Below are positions 1 through 7,571 of a DNA stretch of 17,031 nt, in pieces (position 1 is the first letter of the stretch; every line of letters starts with the position of its first letter). The notes below the pieces were generated by a model that saw only the letters and a list, made by a program, of their open reading frames with translations, ran no database searches and was not told the origin of the DNA. The position numbers and the translations under genes were made by a program. The DNA comes from CAUZEB01 sp963578655. Lineage in GTDB: Bacteria > Chloroflexota > Dehalococcoidia > Lucifugimonadales > CAUZEB01. The stretch is taken from contig CAUZEB010000020.1 of the NCBI GenBank assembly GCA_963578655.1, positions 1 to 17,031 of the forward strand. The letters are read 5' to 3'.

Positions 1-77
1 CAGTGTAATAAGCGAGTTTATAGTCCCGGAGTTTTTAGAGTTTCCTGTTATCACTAATATTTAGATGAGGCACAAAA

Positions 78-2084
78 ATGTCGATTGATAGCAAAGTGGA
101 GGAACTGCTTGCTGAATCTGAAGAAGAAGTAAGCCGGCTTGAATGGAGTGGTACATTCCCTGATTATCTTTCAATGGTGATTCAGGATCCTTCCATATCA
201 AGACTTTCCCATAAACTTATATATGACGCGATTATGGCGAGTGGTGTCTCAGAATCTAGAGATGGTAAGGCGTCTTATGGTTTGTTTGAGGGTACGATCT
301 TTGGAATGAACGATACATTAGGCAGAATTGTCAAATACTTTTCTTCTTCTTCCAAGAGATTAGAGATACGTAAACGTGTTTTACTTCTCGTTGGACCTCC
401 TGCTAGTGGTAAATCATCGATTGTAGCCTTGATTAAGCAAGGTCTAGAACGATATACACGTACAGAACCTGGGGTGGTCTATGCGATAAAGGGGTGTCCA
501 ATGCAAGAGGAACCTCTCCATTTAATTCCTGAACCGATACGCCAAAAATTATCTAAAGACCATGGCATTCATATTGAGGGGGACTTGTGTCCTAGATGCA
601 GATATAATTTGAGGACAAAATATGATGGAAAACTATCACGAGTTCCAATTTCCAGGATCGTTTTTTCTGAACAAGAAGCCATAGGTATTGGGTATTATGT
701 TGCTACTAATCCTAATCCCACTGACGCATCCCTTTTGGTGGGAAGTGTTGATAATACCCAGTTAGAGGGCGACAGGGTAGAGGTAGCTGGAAGAGCTTAT
801 AGATTGGATGGAGAATTAAATGTTGCCAATAGAGGATTAGTAGAATTCGTAGAAATCTTCAAGGGCAATCCCCATTTACTCACTACATTACTAGGATTGT
901 CTCAGGAACAATTGATAAAAATGGAGAAATTTGGTTCCGTATATGCAGATGAAGTTGTAATAGCTCATTCAAATGAGGGCGATTTCAACAACTTTCTAAC
1001 TGATGAATCTTCTGAAGCTCTCCGTGATAGGATAATGAAGATTCAAGTCCCGTATAACTTAAGGATTAATGATGAAGTAAAGATATACCAAGATATGTTA
1101 AGAAGTAGTGGCCTACAGGGTGTCCATATTTCCCCATTGACTCTACCCATGATGAGCATATTTGCTATTCTTACTCGTCTTGAAGAGCCACCTATAACCA
1201 GAAAAGAAATCGATTTGATTGCTAAAGTCAAATTGTATAATGATGAAGTGATTCACCATGTGACATCGGAAGAAGTCTCTCGATTAAAAAGGCATTCCCC
1301 TAGAGAAGGGATGTCTGGTATATCCCCGCGCTATGTAATGAATAGACTAAGTGTAACTACTACCAAATCGTCTGAGTTTGCTTGCATATCACCTCTCAAG
1401 GCGATTGATAGCTTATGGCGCGGATTGGCGGAAAATGTGAATATTAACACCATTGACGCCGCGAAATTCTTAGAATTTTTGAAGATAGTGGTAGAAGAAT
1501 ACAGTCAGAGAGCCATTCAGGAATTGCAAAAGGCTTTCGAAGAGTCTTTTGAACAGACCGCTGATATAACTCTTACTGACTATTTGGATAATGTCTCAAA
1601 TTATGTCAAGGGACGATTGATTAACGAACGATCTGCTCAAGATGAAACGCATTCCAACGAAGCTCTTATGAGAGAGATGGAACGTAATATTGGCGTAAAT
1701 GAGCGCAGCAAAGATGAATTCCGTTCGGGAATTCATGAATCCTTCTCACAGTGGAAACGTGTGAATCAGCCCTTCAATTATTCGACCCACCCTAGCATTA
1801 AGATGGGTGTTGAAAAGCGTCTATTTCCTGATCGGAAAAAGCTCACAGAGGCTTTAGAGCAACCCAGATCTGAAAGACTAAAGGTAGAATGGGCACGTAA
1901 GAGGCGATCTGTCTATAACAGGCTTATTGATAATTATGAGTACTGTTCCACATGTGTCGAAGACACACTGGAATATGCCTTACACGTATTGAAACACCGT
2001 GATGTCATTAAAACATCAAAAAACGGTGGCGTAGAATGGCAATGGCCACTGGACATTCCCGCCTCAGCGAAAGGTAATCAATAG
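78..2084 (+). CDS. prkA: PrkA-family AAA+ serine protein kinase
   Basis: This is a cytoplasmic PrkA/YeaG-family protein, linked to stress and starvation responses. The family was described as Ser/Thr kinases, but its AAA+ ATPase core has also been reported to act as a protease, so the biochemical activity is unsettled. At 668 aa it is close to the usual length of about 640. The N-terminal AAA domain has a Walker A, GPPASGKSS, at residues 106-114. The family block EGDLCPRCR follows at 168-175, then ANRGLVEFVEIFK (250-262), AHSNEGDF (296-303) and the KIQVPYNL/KIYQDML region (321-341). The C-terminal PrkA domain starts near residue 348 with HISPLTL and includes EGMSGISPRYVMNRLS (410-425). The ATG follows GATGAGG at about 7 nt spacing. 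The usual partners yeaH/DUF444 and spoVR are not visible; they could lie to the left. A TATAGT -10-like hexamer sits at 19-24, but its -35 would fall outside the window. Confidence 0.95.
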   Translation: MSIDSKVEELLAESEEEVSRLEWSGTFPDYLSMVIQDPSISRLSHKLIYDAIMASGVSESRDGKASYGLFEGTIFGMNDTLGRIVKYFSSSSKRLEIRKRVLLLVGPPASGKSSIVALIKQGLERYTRTEPGVVYAIKGCPMQEEPLHLIPEPIRQKLSKDHGIHIEGDLCPRCRYNLRTKYDGKLSRVPISRIVFSEQEAIGIGYYVATNPNPTDASLLVGSVDNTQLEGDRVEVAGRAYRLDGELNVANRGLVEFVEIFKGNPHLLTTLLGLSQEQLIKMEKFGSVYADEVVIAHSNEGDFNNFLTDESSEALRDRIMKIQVPYNLRINDEVKIYQDMLRSSGLQGVHISPLTLPMMSIFAILTRLEEPPITRKEIDLIAKVKLYNDEVIHHVTSEEVSRLKRHSPREGMSGISPRYVMNRLSVTTTKSSEFACISPLKAIDSLWRGLAENVNINTIDAAKFLEFLKIVVEEYSQRAIQELQKAFEESFEQTADITLTDYLDNVSNYVKGRLINERSAQDETHSNEALMREMERNIGVNERSKDEFRSGIHESFSQWKRVNQPFNYSTHPSIKMGVEKRLFPDRKKLTEALEQPRSERLKVEWARKRRSVYNRLIDNYEYCSTCVEDTLEYALHVLKHRDVIKTSKNGGVEWQWPLDIPASAKGNQ

Positions 2085-2104
2085 ATTCTTTTGTAACATG
2101 TGTG

Positions 2105-2242
2105 ATGACTTACAATCGGAGATATCGACGAAAGATAAAACGAAAATTGGACCATCGTGTTAAGAATAAATTCACGTGGCTTTTCTTCGTTATTGTGGTC
2201 GTTTTGTTACTTATTATTGTGTTCTCTAGAACTTTAATCTGA
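2105..2242 (+). CDS. Probable small basic single-span membrane protein (45 aa)
   Basis: This short frame begins 20 nt after the prkA stop and ends at TGA 2240-2242, 13 nt before the convergent acyl-CoA dehydrogenase stop. It encodes 45 residues. Residues 5-22 are packed with Arg and Lys (11 basic residues, one Asp). Residues about 25-40 are almost all Val, Leu, Ile, Phe or Trp, and the tail is SRTLI. That pattern is a textbook positive-inside anchor: basic cytoplasmic N-terminus and one transmembrane helix. This is unlikely in random AT-rich sequence and argues for a real gene co-transcribed with prkA. Against it, no good Shine-Dalgarno lies before the ATG; an in-frame GTG is directly upstream at 2102, and coupling to prkA termination is possible. 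I recognise no family and assign no function. Confidence 0.5.
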   Translation: MTYNRRYRRKIKRKLDHRVKNKFTWLFFVIVVVLLLIIVFSRTLI

Positions 2243-2255
2243 GTTGGCGCATATA

Positions 2256-3398
2256 TTATCCTAAAATATTCCGAGCGATAATAAGTTTCTGAATTTCGGA
2301 AGAACCTTCATATATTTCCGTCACCTTTGCATCACGATAATAGCGTTCTACTGGTGTAGGGGCAAAGTAGCCTATTCCTCCGTGAATTTGTAACGCTTTA
2401 TCCGCTGATTCTACTGCTATGCGAGAAGCGAATAATTTCGCCATGGATGCTTCAGTTACAAACGGAAGTCCATTATCTTTAAGGGTGGCTGCTTTTTGTA
2501 CCAATAGCCTAGCGGCTTCAATATTGGTGGCCATATCTGATAATATCCAACGGATTCCTTGGAAATCAGATAAATTTGTACCAAAAGCTTTCCGATATTT
2601 CGCGTAGCTAATAGCTGCTTCGTAGGAAGCTTGAGCAATGCCCACCGCTTGAGCGGCAATATATATACGACTTAGATTCAACATTTCCATGGTTTCTTTA
2701 AAGCCGTCTCTTTCTTCACCAATACGGTTTTCTACAGGAACGTGACAATCTTCAAATGTTATCTCCGCTACACTGGAGGCCCGTATGCCCATCTTGCCGT
2801 GCATAGGTCGTACTGTCATCCCGTTAGAGCCTTTTTCTACAATTATTGCATCCACGGCTTTGCTGCGTAGTTTGTAATCTTGTGTAGCGATAAGAATAAA
2901 GATGTCTGCATCAGGTGCATTGGTAATGAAGTGTTTGGTTCCATTGATAATATAATTATCTCCTTCTATTATCGCTGAAGTTCTCATTGCGGCCGCGTCA
3001 CTGCCAGATTCTGGTTCAGTTAAGGCGAAAGCGCCAATTTTTTCTGCAGAGCATAATACCGGTAGATACTTTTTTTTCTGCACCTCATTGCCAAAAGTGT
3101 GTATGAATTGAGTACACAGAGCCAAGTGAGCTATGTAAATAACGCTGGTAGCGGCACACCCTCTGGCTATTTCCTCAGAGACTATGGCTAGTTGACGAGT
3201 GGTACCACCACCACCACCATATCTTTCAGCTACTGTCAAACCAAATAATCCTAGTTCTGAAAGTCCCTGTATGTTGTCGAGAGGGAACTGTTCATTTCCG
3301 TCGTATTTGGCAGCACGAGGAGCCAGCGCTTGGTCAGAGAAATCTCTGACAGTATTTCTGATTAGTAATTCATTTTCGGCTAGTAATTCATTTGTCAT
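2256..3398 (-). CDS. Acyl-CoA dehydrogenase
   Basis: This FAD-dependent acyl-CoA dehydrogenase catalyses alpha,beta-desaturation of an acyl-CoA thioester, passing electrons to ETF, as in fatty-acid or branched-chain amino-acid oxidation. At 380 aa it has the standard length. Visible are the family signature FALTEPESGSDA (124-135), the YRKAFGTNLSDFQ segment (268-280), QIHGGIGYF (337-345) and, near the C-terminus, IYEGSSEIQ (362-370). Glu364 is the expected catalytic base in the short/medium-chain position. The substrate cannot be told from sequence alone. The ATG is supported by a GAGGT Shine-Dalgarno about 7 nt upstream. It lies downstream of the methyltransferase on the same strand, but a 179-nt gap containing a good promoter suggests its own transcription unit. 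A (GGT)5 run encodes Gly61-65, where relatives also have a Gly-rich turn. Confidence 0.95.
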   Translation of the reverse strand: MTNELLAENELLIRNTVRDFSDQALAPRAAKYDGNEQFPLDNIQGLSELGLFGLTVAERYGGGGGTTRQLAIVSEEIARGCAATSVIYIAHLALCTQFIHTFGNEVQKKKYLPVLCSAEKIGAFALTEPESGSDAAAMRTSAIIEGDNYIINGTKHFITNAPDADIFILIATQDYKLRSKAVDAIIVEKGSNGMTVRPMHGKMGIRASSVAEITFEDCHVPVENRIGEERDGFKETMEMLNLSRIYIAAQAVGIAQASYEAAISYAKYRKAFGTNLSDFQGIRWILSDMATNIEAARLLVQKAATLKDNGLPFVTEASMAKLFASRIAVESADKALQIHGGIGYFAPTPVERYYRDAKVTEIYEGSSEIQKLIIARNILG

Positions 3399-3461
3399 TC
3401 CACATACCTCAGAATTTGTTATTACAGTGAGGCCAGATACAGGATATATGTATACAGTGCG

Positions 3462-3490
3462 AGTTTAGTTAAAGATTTGAAGGGTGTCAA
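3462..3490 (-). promoter_or_regulatory. Predicted sigma-70 promoter of the acyl-CoA dehydrogenase gene
   Basis: Read on the minus strand, a perfect TTGACA (3490-3485) is followed after 17 nt by TAAACT (3467-3462, 4 of 6 consensus positions). Initiation would fall near 3455, giving a leader of about 55 nt before the ATG at 3398. It is in the right place and orientation for a dedicated promoter separating this gene from the upstream methyltransferase. Confidence 0.55.
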
Positions 3491-3577
3491 TCGCCGTATA
3501 CGAGAAAATTCCTACGGATAGATGCTGTAAAATCAATAAGGGAGTGGTGCGATACGCTTCTGTTGCCAATCGTATTT

Positions 3578-4390
3578 TTAATTGGGTAGCTTCATTCGTG
3601 CCACTAAAACTGGTGGTATCTCTCGGAAAGACTCCCAACTTGACCACTTTGTATTTTCCGTGACGTCATTTTGTTTGAACACTGGTTCCTTAATTCCATC
3701 TAGTACAAACCCTTCTTCGAAAGACGCACTGAAGATATAACTAATTGGCCGATTGAAATAATAATGGGATATCGGTTGACCTTCAGCAAAAACCCCCTTT
3801 TGAGCTGAAGGAGTTATATAGTCGGCGATATTAACGGATAGGATTTCGGTCATATGATTTCCGCATTCAATTTTCTCGGCGACCCTCTTTTTACTTGGTG
3901 TGTTAAAGCAAGGATGGCATATAGAAAACACGAAAACCCCTCCTGGTGTTAGTAGTCTAGCTAACGATGAAATTAGAGGATGAATAGTCGCTATATCCAT
4001 TAAGCTCATAGTGCATACCGCCTTATCGAATCTATACTGGCTAAGACGCCTTAACGCTTGCTGGTCAGTTACATCGACTTCAAGAAATTTAATTAGAGCA
4101 CCATTCTCGACAGTTCTTTTTTGGGCCAGACGTATCATTTCGTCCGATATATCTAATGCAGTTACTTTCACTCCATCTTTTGCCATGCGCCGAGCAAACT
4201 GTCCATTGCCACATCCGATGTCTAAAACATTTTGTCCTGGCCTCAAATCTAATAGAGAGAGCTGGGCTGGCTCTATTAGATTTGTATGGAAATTGTTTCC
4301 CTCAGCCATATTGTCGTCCCAAAATTTTGCATTCTTATTCCAGATCTCTTTGGTAGACTGATTTAGTTGTTGGAATGTACATTCCTTCAA
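3578..4390 (-). CDS. Class I SAM-dependent methyltransferase
   Basis: This is a soluble Rossmann-fold methyltransferase of 270 aa of the UbiE/methyltransferase-11 type. Motif I, VLDIGCGNG, lies at residues 55-63. The acidic end of strand 2 (VTALDIS, 76-82) would hold the ribose of S-adenosylmethionine, and FLEVDVTD (102-109) is motif II-like. FDKAVCTMSLMDI (121-133) and LLTPGGVFVFSICHP (146-160) complete the core. The acceptor substrate is unknown. The C-terminal third carries HYYFNRPISYIF, a segment common in small-molecule methyltransferases. The start is TTG at 4390: on the minus strand AGGAG stands 6 nt before it, while the nearby ATG at 4382 is out of frame. It is divergent from ruvB. 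Confidence 0.88.
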   Translation of the reverse strand: MKECTFQQLNQSTKEIWNKNAKFWDDNMAEGNNFHTNLIEPAQLSLLDLRPGQNVLDIGCGNGQFARRMAKDGVKVTALDISDEMIRLAQKRTVENGALIKFLEVDVTDQQALRRLSQYRFDKAVCTMSLMDIATIHPLISSLARLLTPGGVFVFSICHPCFNTPSKKRVAEKIECGNHMTEILSVNIADYITPSAQKGVFAEGQPISHYYFNRPISYIFSASFEEGFVLDGIKEPVFKQNDVTENTKWSSWESFREIPPVLVARMKLPN

Positions 4391-4462
4391 AGTTCTCTCC
4401 TAAGTGAATAGAAAACACTCTCGTTGACTGAGACCTAAAATAGAGATTATTAGGATCTATAC

Positions 4463-4471
4463 AGTATACCA
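4463..4471 (-). promoter_or_regulatory. Candidate extended -10 promoter for the methyltransferase gene
   Basis: On the minus strand the string TGGTATACT is an extended -10 (TGn plus TATACT, 5 of 6 matches). No good -35 is seen 17 nt upstream. Initiation near 4456 would give a leader of about 66 nt before the TTG start. The -10 is part of a small AT-rich palindrome, TATACAGTATA (4458-4468). Confidence 0.35.
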
Positions 4472-4495
4472 GTCATTGGATTAACCATAGCCTCC

Positions 4496-4524
4496 TTGAC
4501 ACTCCTATTTCCCATCCATAAAAT
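4496..4524 (+). promoter_or_regulatory. Predicted sigma-70 promoter of ruvB
   Basis: A perfect TTGACA (4496-4501) is separated by exactly 17 nt from TAAAAT (4519-4524, 5 of 6). Initiation would be near 4531, about 67 nt upstream of the ruvB ATG. This is the best housekeeping promoter match in the window and indicates that ruvB is transcribed on its own. Confidence 0.7.
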
Positions 4525-4597
4525 GAACACTAGTTCTAAATTTGGTTATGGTACCTGAAACCCTCAATGACTTACGGCTGGCGGCTGAGGTGAAATC

Positions 4598-5635
4598 ATG
4601 AAACAAAATCAGCGTATTGTGGCTGGTAACTCTCAACAAGATGATTACACTTTAGACACAAACCTTAGACCCAGACGGCTGATAGACTATATAGGTCAGA
4701 ATTCCGTAAAGGACAACCTTAATATTGCTATTACAGCTGCGCGACAAAGAGGCGACCCTCTCGATCATGTACTGGTATATGGCCCGCCAGGATTGGGAAA
4801 AACTACGCTGGCGAATATTATTGCGACAGAGATGGGAGTCCGGATTAAGATCACTTCAGGCCCGGCTATAGAACGACCAGGAGATATGGTGGCTCTCCTA
4901 ACTCAATTACAAAAAGATGACATCTTATTTATAGATGAAATTCATAGGTTAAGCCGCGTAGTAGAGGAGGTCTTATATCCAGCCATGGAAGACTTTTTTG
5001 TATCCTGGGTAATAGATAAAGGTCTTAAAGCCAGAAGCATGAATTTAAGCCTAAAGCCTTTCACACTTATAGGTGCCACTACACGTTATGGTATGATGAG
5101 TTCTCCGTTGCGTGATCGTTTCGGTTCTATACATAGACTGGACTTTTATGACTCGGAATCCATGCTCACAATTGTTGAAAGATCCGCTCGTATCATGGAA
5201 ATTGAAGCCCACCCCGGAGGAATTAAGGAAATAGCTATGAGGGCTAGAGGAACCCCTCGAGTGGCTAATAGACTTCTTAGAAGGGTACGTGATTTTGCTC
5301 AGGTTATAGCAGATAATGTCATTACGGATGATGTTGCCGTTGACTCTTTACGCAGACTTGAAGTAGATAAGCTTGGACTGGATAATATTGATAGGAAGGT
5401 TTTACGAACCATAATAGAAAAATTTGACGGAGGCCCTGTTGGTTTGGATACCCTGGCAGCAGCAATTAATGAGGAGTCTGATACCATTGAGGATGTATAC
5501 GAACCATATTTGCTTCAGTTAGGTTTTTTGGATAGGACTCCAAGAGGTCGTATAGCTACTAGGCATGCCTTTGAACATCTAGGAGTCGAGTATGCAAAAG
5601 GTAAATTTAGCATAAATCAGAGAAGTATGTTTTAG
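4598..5635 (+). CDS. ruvB: Holliday junction branch migration helicase RuvB
   Basis: RuvB is the hexameric AAA+ motor that, with RuvA, drives branch migration of Holliday junctions for RuvC cleavage in recombinational repair. The length, 345 aa, is typical. Walker A is GPPGLGKTTLAN (62-73) and Walker B FIDEIHRL (111-118). Sensor 1 is GATTRYG (159-165), followed by SSPLRDRFG (168-176), which holds the expected arginine-finger region. The C-terminal winged-helix domain ends with the family's YEPYLLQLGFLDRTPRGR stretch. The N-terminal region matches the family start (LRPRRLIDYIGQ). A GAGGTG Shine-Dalgarno about 6 nt before the ATG supports the start. ruvA and ruvC are not in the window, so the gene is separated from its usual partners. 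It is convergent with the ABC exporter genes. Confidence 0.97.
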   Translation: MKQNQRIVAGNSQQDDYTLDTNLRPRRLIDYIGQNSVKDNLNIAITAARQRGDPLDHVLVYGPPGLGKTTLANIIATEMGVRIKITSGPAIERPGDMVALLTQLQKDDILFIDEIHRLSRVVEEVLYPAMEDFFVSWVIDKGLKARSMNLSLKPFTLIGATTRYGMMSSPLRDRFGSIHRLDFYDSESMLTIVERSARIMEIEAHPGGIKEIAMRARGTPRVANRLLRRVRDFAQVIADNVITDDVAVDSLRRLEVDKLGLDNIDRKVLRTIIEKFDGGPVGLDTLAAAINEESDTIEDVYEPYLLQLGFLDRTPRGRIATRHAFEHLGVEYAKGKFSINQRSMF

Positions 5636-5687
5636 AAATATTGTATATTAATATGAAGCTGAATGTAATTCAATTAAAGTGGATTTT

Positions 5688-7571
5688 TTAAGACGAGGAC
5701 TGTTCTTCTATAGATGTGTAATTCATCCTGTTCAAATCGGCGTACAGACCATTGGATCGAATAAGCTCCTTATGAGTTCCTATCTCCTCGATGGCTCCTT
5801 GGTTCATTACTACAATTTTGTCGGCTCCCCTAATTGTTGAAAGGCGATGAGCAATCACGATGGCCGTCCTGTCTTTTAATAGGGCCCCTAGAGCTCTTTG
5901 GATAAGTAACTCTGTGTAGCTATCTATATTTGCTGTAGCTTCATCAAGTATAAGTATGTGTGGGTCAGCCACTATTGCCCTGGCAAAGCTTATGAGTTGT
6001 CGTTGTCCGAGACTTACGTTACTCCCACGTTCCTCTAACAAGGTGTCGTAACCGTGATCGAGTTCATTTATAAAGTCGTGAGCACCAACCGCCTTAGCGG
6101 ACTCGATCATTTTCTGATCTGAGGTGTTTGTATTGTTATATTTGATATTATCACGGACTGTACCTGAGAATAAAAATGGTTCCTGCAATACCATACTTGT
6201 TTGTCCGACCAGTGAACTTCTAGTAACGTCTCGGATGTCATATCCGTCTACAAATATTCCTCCTTTATCTCTCGGCACGTCATAAAATCTATTGATCAGG
6301 GACACAAGAGTTGTTTTCCCTGCACCAGTAGGGCCTACTATAGCAATTGTCTCACCAGCTTTAATATGTAAGTTCACGTTCTTAAGGACTTCGAAACTAT
6401 TATTAGCACTTGTAGATCCATCAAAGTCCGATATAAGGTGATCGGCAGGTGAGCGTTCCTTTTCAGTGTTGTAACTGAAATTCACATTTTGAAATTCAAC
6501 CTGTCCTTTAATCTCCGGTAATTCTTGAGCTTCAGATGAGTCAGTTAGTTCCGCCTTCGTGTCCAGTAATTCGAAAATGCGACTTCCGGATGCCATAGAT
6601 CTTTGAAGCTGCGTATATTGCATAGTGAGATTACGTATGGGATCAAAGAATCTCTGAATGTACATCACGAATGCTACTAAGACTCCTATTTCTAATCCAT
6701 CGGCGATAACCATACCTGATCCGAAATATAGGGCTAGACCAATAGCTACTGCAGTTAGTATGTCAACGGGTGGAAGTAGTCCAGACGATAATTGACTTGC
6801 CCAAATGTTAGCTTTCAAATGTTCTGTATTTTTTTCGTCAAACAGAGTTAAGTTGCGGTTCTCTCGGTTCATGCTTTGAACAACCCTGACACCTGTGATA
6901 TTTTCGTTTAGAGCAGCGTTGACTATGGATATAGCTATACGTACTCTCATAAATGATTTCAAAGCGTATGGTTGCCATAAAATCATTACCAATCCTAAAA
7001 CTGGTATGACTGACATAGAAATTAATCCTAATTTTAAATCCATAACCAGAAGAGCTATGACTATACCCAGTAGGCTTAAGATATCTGCCAGCGTCATTAT
7101 CACAACGGACATGAATTCCTGCAGTTGCCAGACGTCGCCTTGCACACGGGACATGATTCTACCGATTTCAGTTCTGTCGAAATATGATAAGGAAAGGTTT
7201 TGCAGGTGTGCGAACATTGCTCGGCGAAGATCGTTAAGGACACCCTGTCCCACTTTTGCTATTGAAGTCTGTTGGACATAGTTGGAAATTCCATTTAATA
7301 TGGCTGTAATGATGAACAAAGTGACTATCCATGCCAGTCCAACAATGTCCCCATTACTAATAAAGTCGTCGATCCCTAATTTAATCAACCATGGAATAGT
7401 TATCAAAGTGAAAGTGTAAAACAACATTGATATGATAGCTACCAATGTTGTTTTCTTGTATGGCGCAATAAACGGAATCAGGCGAAGCACTACCCCTCTA
7501 TTGTAAATGCCGCTAAAGGCGACTTCGTCAGCTTGCCCACTTCTAACGCCCTGAAAAATTGAAGACATCAT
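5688..7571 (-). CDS. Heterodimeric ABC exporter half-transporter, catalytic-Glu subunit
   Basis: This inner-membrane exporter subunit has six predicted transmembrane helices (about residues 28-315) followed by an ATPase domain. Motifs are Walker A GPTGAGKT (413-420), Q-loop Gln463, signature VSLGQ (519-523), Walker B plus catalytic Glu ILILDE (539-544) and H-loop His575. The signature departs from LSGGQ while the catalytic Glu is intact, the pattern of the BmrD/LmrD-type subunit. About 25 polar residues (roughly 369-394) are inserted between the A-loop FSYN and VLKNVNLHI; most relatives have only a few there. Its ATG overlaps the stop of the upstream partner by 4 nt (ATGA), so translation is probably coupled, with GGAG inside the end of the partner gene. 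The substrate is unknown; multidrug or lipid export is typical of the family. Confidence 0.93.
   Translation of the reverse strand: MMSSIFQGVRSGQADEVAFSGIYNRGVVLRLIPFIAPYKKTTLVAIISMLFYTFTLITIPWLIKLGIDDFISNGDIVGLAWIVTLFIITAILNGISNYVQQTSIAKVGQGVLNDLRRAMFAHLQNLSLSYFDRTEIGRIMSRVQGDVWQLQEFMSVVIMTLADILSLLGIVIALLVMDLKLGLISMSVIPVLGLVMILWQPYALKSFMRVRIAISIVNAALNENITGVRVVQSMNRENRNLTLFDEKNTEHLKANIWASQLSSGLLPPVDILTAVAIGLALYFGSGMVIADGLEIGVLVAFVMYIQRFFDPIRNLTMQYTQLQRSMASGSRIFELLDTKAELTDSSEAQELPEIKGQVEFQNVNFSYNTEKERSPADHLISDFDGSTSANNSFEVLKNVNLHIKAGETIAIVGPTGAGKTTLVSLINRFYDVPRDKGGIFVDGYDIRDVTRSSLVGQTSMVLQEPFLFSGTVRDNIKYNNTNTSDQKMIESAKAVGAHDFINELDHGYDTLLEERGSNVSLGQRQLISFARAIVADPHILILDEATANIDSYTELLIQRALGALLKDRTAIVIAHRLSTIRGADKIVVMNQGAIEEIGTHKELIRSNGLYADLNRMNYTSIEEQSSS

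Noticed and set aside
3204..3218. (ACC)5 microsatellite inside the acyl-CoA dehydrogenase gene as a phase-variation tract
   Set aside because: A trinucleotide repeat changes Gly number without shifting frame, and relatives have a Gly-rich turn here.
3552..3580. ATACG/CGTAT stem with a following T-run at the end of the methyltransferase gene
   Set aside because: The T-run is on the plus strand, where no gene ends; for the minus-strand gene the order is wrong, and the stem is only 5 bp with a 14-nt loop.
4011..4361. A 116-codon plus-strand frame opposite the methyltransferase
   Set aside because: It mirrors the conserved SAM-binding core on the other strand and shows no independent coding features.
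3440..4470. Shared octamer ACTGTATA in the leaders of the acyl-CoA dehydrogenase and methyltransferase genes as a common operator
   Set aside because: The string is short and AT-rich and lies at different positions relative to the two promoters.
5645..5654. Palindrome ATATTAATAT between convergent ruvB and the exporter gene, considered as a bidirectional terminator
   Set aside because: It is a self-complementary AT string with no loop or GC stem, easily explained by composition.
6895..7281. A 128-codon plus-strand frame inside the exporter gene
   Set aside because: It is antisense to a well-conserved membrane domain and has no recognisable domain or start signal.
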